A stretch of DNA of 10,406 nt from Pseudomonadota bacterium. Lineage in GTDB: Bacteria > Pseudomonadota > Gammaproteobacteria > Burkholderiales > Burkholderiaceae_B. A model generated the notes under the pieces. That model saw only the letters and a program-made list of their open reading frames with translations, was not told the origin of the DNA and made no database searches. Shown piece after piece: positions 7,378-10,406 of the stretch (within the stretch, counting starts at the first letter, position 1; the number at the start of each line of letters is the position of its first letter). The DNA lies in the NCBI GenBank assembly GCA_023386765.1, contig JAEWJD010000308.1, positions 1-10,406 on the forward strand. Direction: 5' to 3'. Both the position numbers and the translations under genes were made by a program.

Positions 7378-7443
7378 GGCGTGTAGGGTGTCCTCAGGGC
7401 GAAAGGGGCATCGGGCGACGCCCGGGGCTTGCGTTGGCTGGCG

Positions 7444-7471
7444 ATTCTACTCCGCCGGGCCGTGCTGTCCA
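7444..7471 (-). promoter_or_regulatory. Sigma-70 type promoter for plsY
   Basis: On the minus strand TGGACA (7471-7466) and TAGAAT (7449-7444) each match the -35 and -10 consensus at 5 of 6 positions with a 16-bp spacer. Transcription would begin near 7437, giving a leader of about 60 nt before the plsY ATG. A short near-palindrome, CGGGCGACGCCCG (7412-7424), would lie in that leader. Confidence 0.55.
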
Positions 7472-7484
7472 CCCGGTGTTGCGC

Positions 7485-7513
7485 CGATTGTGCCCGCGCA
7501 GACGGTACAATCG
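7485..7513. repeat. 7-bp inverted repeat over the surE -10 region
   Basis: CGATTGT (7485-7491) and ACAATCG (7507-7513) are exact reverse complements 15 bp apart. The right arm covers the surE -10 element, so a protein bound here could control surE, and perhaps plsY from the other strand. A chance match is possible. Confidence 0.3.
7506..7511 (+). promoter_or_regulatory. -10 element for the surE operon
   Basis: TACAAT matches the -10 consensus at 5 of 6 bases and lies 40 bp before the surE ATG. No good -35 hexamer is found 16-18 bp upstream, so this promoter may be weak or need an activator. It overlaps the right arm of an inverted repeat (7485-7513). Confidence 0.45.
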
Positions 7514-7542
7514 CACGCTGTGGGTCAAGCTGGCCACCTTGT

Positions 7543-7546
7543 GGAG
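7543..7546 (+). promoter_or_regulatory. Ribosome-binding site that sets the surE start
   Basis: GGAG sits 5 nt before the ATG at 7552 but only 2 nt before the tandem in-frame ATG at 7549. The second ATG is therefore preferred, and it gives the usual SurE beginning MRILVSNDDG. Confidence 0.6.
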
Positions 7547-7551
7547 AAATG

Positions 7552-8310
7552 ATGCGTATTCTGGTTTCCAACGACGATGGCTATAACGCCCCTGGCCTGG
7601 AGGCGCTGGTCCAGGCGCTGGAAGGACTGGGAGAGCTGACGGTGGTCGCGCCCGAAACCAACCATAGCGGCGCATCCAATTCGCTGACCCTCAACCGCCC
7701 GCTGTCGGTACGCACGGCGGGCAACGGCTTCATGTATGTCAATGGCACCCCCTCCGACTGCGTGCACGTGGCCTTGACCGGCCTGATGGATGCGCGCCCG
7801 GATCTGTTGGTGTCCGGAATCAATAACGGCGCCAACATGGGCGACGACACACTCTATTCAGGCACTGTCGCGGCGGCAAGCGAAGGCTATCTCTTCGGGA
7901 TCCCGGCGATCGCTTTTTCGCTGGTCGAGAAAGGCTGGAGCCACCTGGAGTCTGCCGCCCGCGTGGCGCGCCAGGTGGTCGAGCGGCAGATCGCCGCGCC
8001 GCTGGCCGCGCCGGTGCTGCTCAATGTCAACATTCCCAACCGGCCCTTTGAAGACATGCGCGGGCTGCGCGTCACCCGCCTGGGCAAGCGCCATCCCGCC
8101 CAGCCGGTGGTGCGCAGCACCACCCCCTACGGCGAGCCGATCTACTGGATCGGGCCGGTGGGCATGGCGGCCGATGCCAACCCGGGAACAGATTTTCATG
8201 CCATCACCGATGGCGCCGTGTCGGTGACCCCGCTGCGGCTGGACCTGACCCAGCATGGTCAGCTCGAAGAAATCGGCCAATGGGTAGCCACCTCATGCGC
8301 AAGCGTCTAG
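7552..8310 (+). CDS. surE: 5'/3'-nucleotidase SurE
   Basis: Cytoplasmic metal-dependent phosphatase that removes phosphate from nucleoside 5'- and 3'-monophosphates and, in E. coli, short polyphosphate; linked to stationary-phase survival. The 252 residues match the family. Metal-binding Asp8 and Asp9 lie in SNDDGYNAPG, Ser39 in ETNHSGASNSLT, and the Asn-rich loop INNGANMGDDTLYSGT at 90-105 contains the conserved Asn95. VNGTPSDCVHVAL at 63-75 is also characteristic. The second of two tandem ATGs is used because of the ribosome-binding site spacing. It opens the surE-pcm-nlpD cluster; its end overlaps the start of pcm, which implies co-translation. Transcription probably starts just downstream of the TACAAT element at 7506. 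Confidence 0.97.
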   Translation: MRILVSNDDGYNAPGLEALVQALEGLGELTVVAPETNHSGASNSLTLNRPLSVRTAGNGFMYVNGTPSDCVHVALTGLMDARPDLLVSGINNGANMGDDTLYSGTVAAASEGYLFGIPAIAFSLVEKGWSHLESAARVARQVVERQIAAPLAAPVLLNVNIPNRPFEDMRGLRVTRLGKRHPAQPVVRSTTPYGEPIYWIGPVGMAADANPGTDFHAITDGAVSVTPLRLDLTQHGQLEEIGQWVATSCASV

Positions 8311-9128
8311 ATTCTCGTGATGGTCTGCCGGGCATGACCAGCCCGGCCACGCCGACCGGTTTTTCCCGCTCCAGTCTCGGGCCGGGCTACACGGCGGCCA
8401 ACAGCAACACGCGTATTTCGGCCACGGCCCTGCCGCGCGCCGTACCGGTGGCGCCGCGCGCGCCGGGCCCGTCGGGGGGCAACCTGGGCCTGAATTCCGA
8501 GCGTCTGCGCCAGGCCATGGTGCAGCGCCTGCGCCAGCAGGGAATCGCCGATGAGCGGGTGTTGGAAGCCATGGCTGCCGTGCCGCGCCACCTGTTCGTC
8601 GATGAAGCGCTGGCCAGCCGCGCCTACGAGGACGCCGCGTTGCCCATCGGTCATTCACAAACCATTTCACAGCCTTGGGTGGTGGCACGCATGCTTGCCG
8701 CCGTCTGCGAGGCGCGCAAGCCCACGCGGGTGCTTGAGGTCGGCGCCGGTTGCGGCTATCAGGCTGCGGTGCTGGCGCAGTTCGTGCGCGAGGTCCACGC
8801 GATCGAACGCATTCGAGGTCTCTATGAGCTGGCGCGCACCAATCTGCGGGCCTTGCGGCTCATGACGCGCGTGCGCCTGATCTACGGCGACGGCAACCTC
8901 GGCGTGCCGGGCGTGGCGCCGTTCGATGCTATCGTTGTGGCTGCCGCGGGGCTGGCCATACCCCAGGCGCTACTTACTCAACTCGCTCCAGGCGGGCGGC
9001 TTATCGCTCCGGAAGGCGGGGCCAGCCAGAGGCTGGTCCTGATCGAGCGCACCAGCGTTTCAAGCTGGAAGCGCACGGATCTCGAGGCCGTGCGCTTTGT
9101 ACCCTTGAAGGCAGGAATACAATCTTGA
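8295..9128 (+). CDS. pcm: Protein-L-isoaspartate O-methyltransferase with N-terminal extension
   Basis: Cytoplasmic SAM-dependent methyltransferase that repairs proteins with damaged aspartate or asparagine residues. From ATG 8295 it has 277 residues; the catalytic part (about 69-277) is as long as the whole E. coli enzyme. Conserved motifs are GHSQTISQPWVVARM at 119-133, the SAM loop VLEVGAGCGYQ at 147-157, PFDAIVVAAAG at 209-219 and EAVRFVPL at 264-271. The first 68 residues are an extra Pro-, Ala- and Ser-rich stretch, probably disordered, without a signal peptide. The start is uncertain: ATG 8280 adds five residues and has a weak GAAGAA before it, and ATG 8334 would shorten the extension. 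The start overlaps the surE end by 16 bp; the stop is 17 bp before nlpD. Confidence 0.92.
   Translation: MRKRLDSRDGLPGMTSPATPTGFSRSSLGPGYTAANSNTRISATALPRAVPVAPRAPGPSGGNLGLNSERLRQAMVQRLRQQGIADERVLEAMAAVPRHLFVDEALASRAYEDAALPIGHSQTISQPWVVARMLAAVCEARKPTRVLEVGAGCGYQAAVLAQFVREVHAIERIRGLYELARTNLRALRLMTRVRLIYGDGNLGVPGVAPFDAIVVAAAGLAIPQALLTQLAPGGRLIAPEGGASQRLVLIERTSVSSWKRTDLEAVRFVPLKAGIQS
9097..9123 (+). promoter_or_regulatory. Possible nlpD promoter inside the end of pcm
   Basis: TTGTAC (9097-9102) and TACAAT (9118-9123) each match a sigma-70 hexamer well, although the 15-bp spacer is short. A start near 9130 would leave a leader of about 16 nt holding just the ribosome-binding site of nlpD. Confidence 0.35.
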
Positions 9129-9134
9129 GCAAAC

Positions 9135-9139
9135 AGGAG
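9135..9139 (+). promoter_or_regulatory. Ribosome-binding site that sets the nlpD start
   Basis: AGGAG lies 6 nt before the ATG at 9146. The later in-frame ATGs at 9185 and 9194, which would give a more normal lipoprotein signal length, have no such site. Confidence 0.6.
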
Positions 9140-9145
9140 ATTCGA

Positions 9146-10003
9146 ATGCTCAACGGGCAGTTGCCGCTGGCAGCAACGCTTTTCATGAATACGATGGCCC
9201 AGAATATCCGACGTCCGGCACGCTGGCTTGGCGTACTCGGTCTGGTCGCCTTGGCCGGCTGCGCATCCAAGACGCAGCGCGCGCCCGTGGTCGACCTGAA
9301 CAGCCAGACGTCCAGCGGTACGCCTGCCATCACGGCCGGCAGCTACGTGGTCAAGCCGGGCGATACCTTGTTCAAGATCGCGCGCGCGAGCAATGTCGAC
9401 ATCGACACGATCAAGCGGCTGAACAATCTTTCCGATCCCAACCAGATCCATGTCGGCCAGGTGCTCAAGCTCAGCACCGGCAGCAGCACGGCTGCCGTGA
9501 CGCCATCCAAGCCGATGCGTCCAGCTGAGCCGGCCGATACCTCTTCGTCGGGCTCGGACACGCCGGCGGAAACCACGCCGCCCGCGCCGGCACCGGTGCC
9601 GGTCACCCCCAAACCGGTGGCGCGCGCCGCGGATGCCAACGTCATCAACTGGGGCTGGCCGTCCAGCGGGCAGATCACGCAGACCTTCAACAACAGCACC
9701 AAGGGCATCGATCTTGCCGGCACTCCGGGGGACCCTGTCGTGGCCGCCGCCGACGGCAAGGTGATGTACAGCGGCAATGGCGTGCGGGGTCTGGGCAACC
9801 TGATCATCATCAATCACAACAACGGTTTCATCACCGCCTACGCGCACAACCGGGCCTTGCTGGTCAAGACCGGCCAGGACGTCAAGCGCGGCGCCAAGAT
9901 TGCCGAGCTGGGCCAGTCGGATACGACGTCGCCCAAGCTGCACTTCGAGATCCGTCGCCAGGGTACGCCGGTCGATCCCATGCAGTACCTGCCCGCACGA
10001 TGA
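9146..10003 (+). CDS. nlpD: NlpD-like lipoprotein, LysM and degenerate M23 domain (amidase activator)
   Basis: Envelope lipoprotein of 285 residues expected to activate a periplasmic N-acetylmuramoyl-L-alanine amidase such as AmiC during daughter-cell separation. The lipobox is LAGC with Cys39; the signal is longer than usual unless ATG 9185 or 9194 is used. A LysM peptidoglycan-binding domain spans about 66-109 (SYVVKPGDTLFKIA ... VGQVLKL). A Pro/Thr/Ser-rich linker (110-168) leads to a LytM/M23 domain (about 169-285). There the first zinc-ligand His is replaced by Lys186 in STKGIDLAG, while AYAHN and LHFEIR remain; the same loss is known in E. coli NlpD, so it is probably not a peptidase itself. 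The gene follows pcm by 17 bp and its stop overlaps the exonuclease start (ATGA). Confidence 0.94.
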   Translation: MLNGQLPLAATLFMNTMAQNIRRPARWLGVLGLVALAGCASKTQRAPVVDLNSQTSSGTPAITAGSYVVKPGDTLFKIARASNVDIDTIKRLNNLSDPNQIHVGQVLKLSTGSSTAAVTPSKPMRPAEPADTSSSGSDTPAETTPPAPAPVPVTPKPVARAADANVINWGWPSSGQITQTFNNSTKGIDLAGTPGDPVVAAADGKVMYSGNGVRGLGNLIIINHNNGFITAYAHNRALLVKTGQDVKRGAKIAELGQSDTTSPKLHFEIRRQGTPVDPMQYLPAR

Positions 10004-10406
10004 CACCTACCCTGGTATTCGACCTCGAAACCGTCCCGGACGTGCACGGCCTGCGCCAGTTGCACGGCTGGGGCGATGACGTCTCCGACCTGGAAGTGGC
10101 CGAACGGGCTTTCGCGGCACGCCGCGAGGCAGTCGGCCATGATTTCCTGCCGCTGCATCTGCAGAAGGTCGCCGTTATCGGTTGCGTGTTTCGCGATGAC
10201 CAGGGGTTTCGCGTCAAGACGCTGGGCCAGCCCGATGACCCTGAGCCGGTGCTGCTTAACCTGTTCTTCAAGACTATCGAGCGCTATACGCCCAAGCTGG
10301 TCAGCTGGAACGGTTCTGGTTTTGATCTTCCTGTGCTGCATTACCGCAACCTGATCCACGGGATCTCGGCCCCGCGCTACTGGGACTGGGGCGACGAAGA
10401 CCGCGA
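10000..10406 (+). CDS. Predicted 3'-5' exonuclease, PolB exonuclease-like (3' end beyond window)
   Basis: The first 135 codons of a DEDD-type nuclease resembling the family described as a predicted 3'-5' exonuclease related to the exonuclease domain of PolB (DNA_pol_B_exo2). The first catalytic motif is FDLETVPD with Asp8 and Glu10; the second is WNGSGFDLPVL with Asp109. The final Asp motif lies beyond the window. Such proteins may trim DNA or RNA 3' ends; the substrate is not established. Its ATG overlaps the nlpD stop (ATGA), so it is translationally coupled to nlpD. It occupies the place where rpoS is found in many gamma- and betaproteobacteria. The frame is open to the right edge; nothing suggests truncation other than the window boundary. 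Confidence 0.88.
   Translation, partial: MTPTLVFDLETVPDVHGLRQLHGWGDDVSDLEVAERAFAARREAVGHDFLPLHLQKVAVIGCVFRDDQGFRVKTLGQPDDPEPVLLNLFFKTIERYTPKLVSWNGSGFDLPVLHYRNLIHGISAPRYWDWGDEDR

Noticed and set aside
7412..7424. Near-palindrome CGGGCGACGCCCG upstream of plsY
   Set aside because: Its 5-bp stem with a 3-nt loop is easily produced by chance in DNA this GC-rich, and no function can be argued.
9689..9997. NlpD as an active M23 endopeptidase
   Set aside because: The first zinc-binding His is Lys186, the same degeneration as in E. coli NlpD, so an activator role is more likely than catalysis.
8978..10006. 342-residue minus-strand frame opposite nlpD
   Set aside because: Composition is typical of an antisense shadow, and NlpD on the other strand has clear LysM and LytM domains.

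Overview
The window is high-GC chromosomal DNA with tightly packed, overlapping genes. The gene content (a surE-pcm-nlpD cluster, a DsbD/DsbG pair, a QseB/PmrA-like two-component system) and the protein sequences suggest a betaproteobacterium of the Burkholderiales, most likely Bordetella or Achromobacter-like (Alcaligenaceae). That assignment is inference from sequence style, not a database match. I see no rRNA, tRNA, CRISPR array, insertion sequence or prophage gene.

Left part (1-1787, minus strand): an OmpR-family response regulator and its sensor histidine kinase overlap by 4 bp (ATGA). The kinase runs off the left edge, so its ATP-binding G boxes are missing here. The pair is transcribed divergently from the next block, across a 143-bp intergenic region. 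That region contains a tandem half-site resembling the binding sites of PmrA-type regulators.

Centre-left (1931-6716, plus strand): four genes in a row code for DsbD (membrane electron carrier), a DsbG/DsbC-like periplasmic disulfide isomerase, a TauE/SafE-family membrane permease, and an orphan dihydrolipoamide-dehydrogenase-like flavoprotein. The first three are separated by 38 and 10 bp and look like an operon. The fourth follows after 46 bp containing a perfect hairpin. Together they suggest a module of thiol and sulfur redox chemistry: DsbD carries electrons from cytoplasmic thioredoxin to DsbG, while the permease and flavoprotein have no established link to them.

Centre (6739-7551): plsY (phospholipid synthesis) is on the minus strand, converging with the flavoprotein gene and divergent from surE. 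The 174-bp plsY-surE region holds a convincing promoter for plsY and a -10 element for surE that lies in a 7-bp inverted repeat.

Right part (7552-10406, plus strand): surE, pcm, nlpD and the start of a PolB-type 3'-5' exonuclease are overlapping or nearly so. SurE and Pcm handle nucleotides and damaged proteins under stress; NlpD is a lipoprotein that activates cell-wall amidases at division. In many proteobacteria rpoS follows nlpD; here the exonuclease start overlaps the nlpD stop, so rpoS is not in its usual place.

No clearly novel system is evident. The most interesting points are the candidate regulator site between the two-component genes and dsbD, the dsbD-dsbG-permease-flavoprotein grouping, and the missing rpoS.
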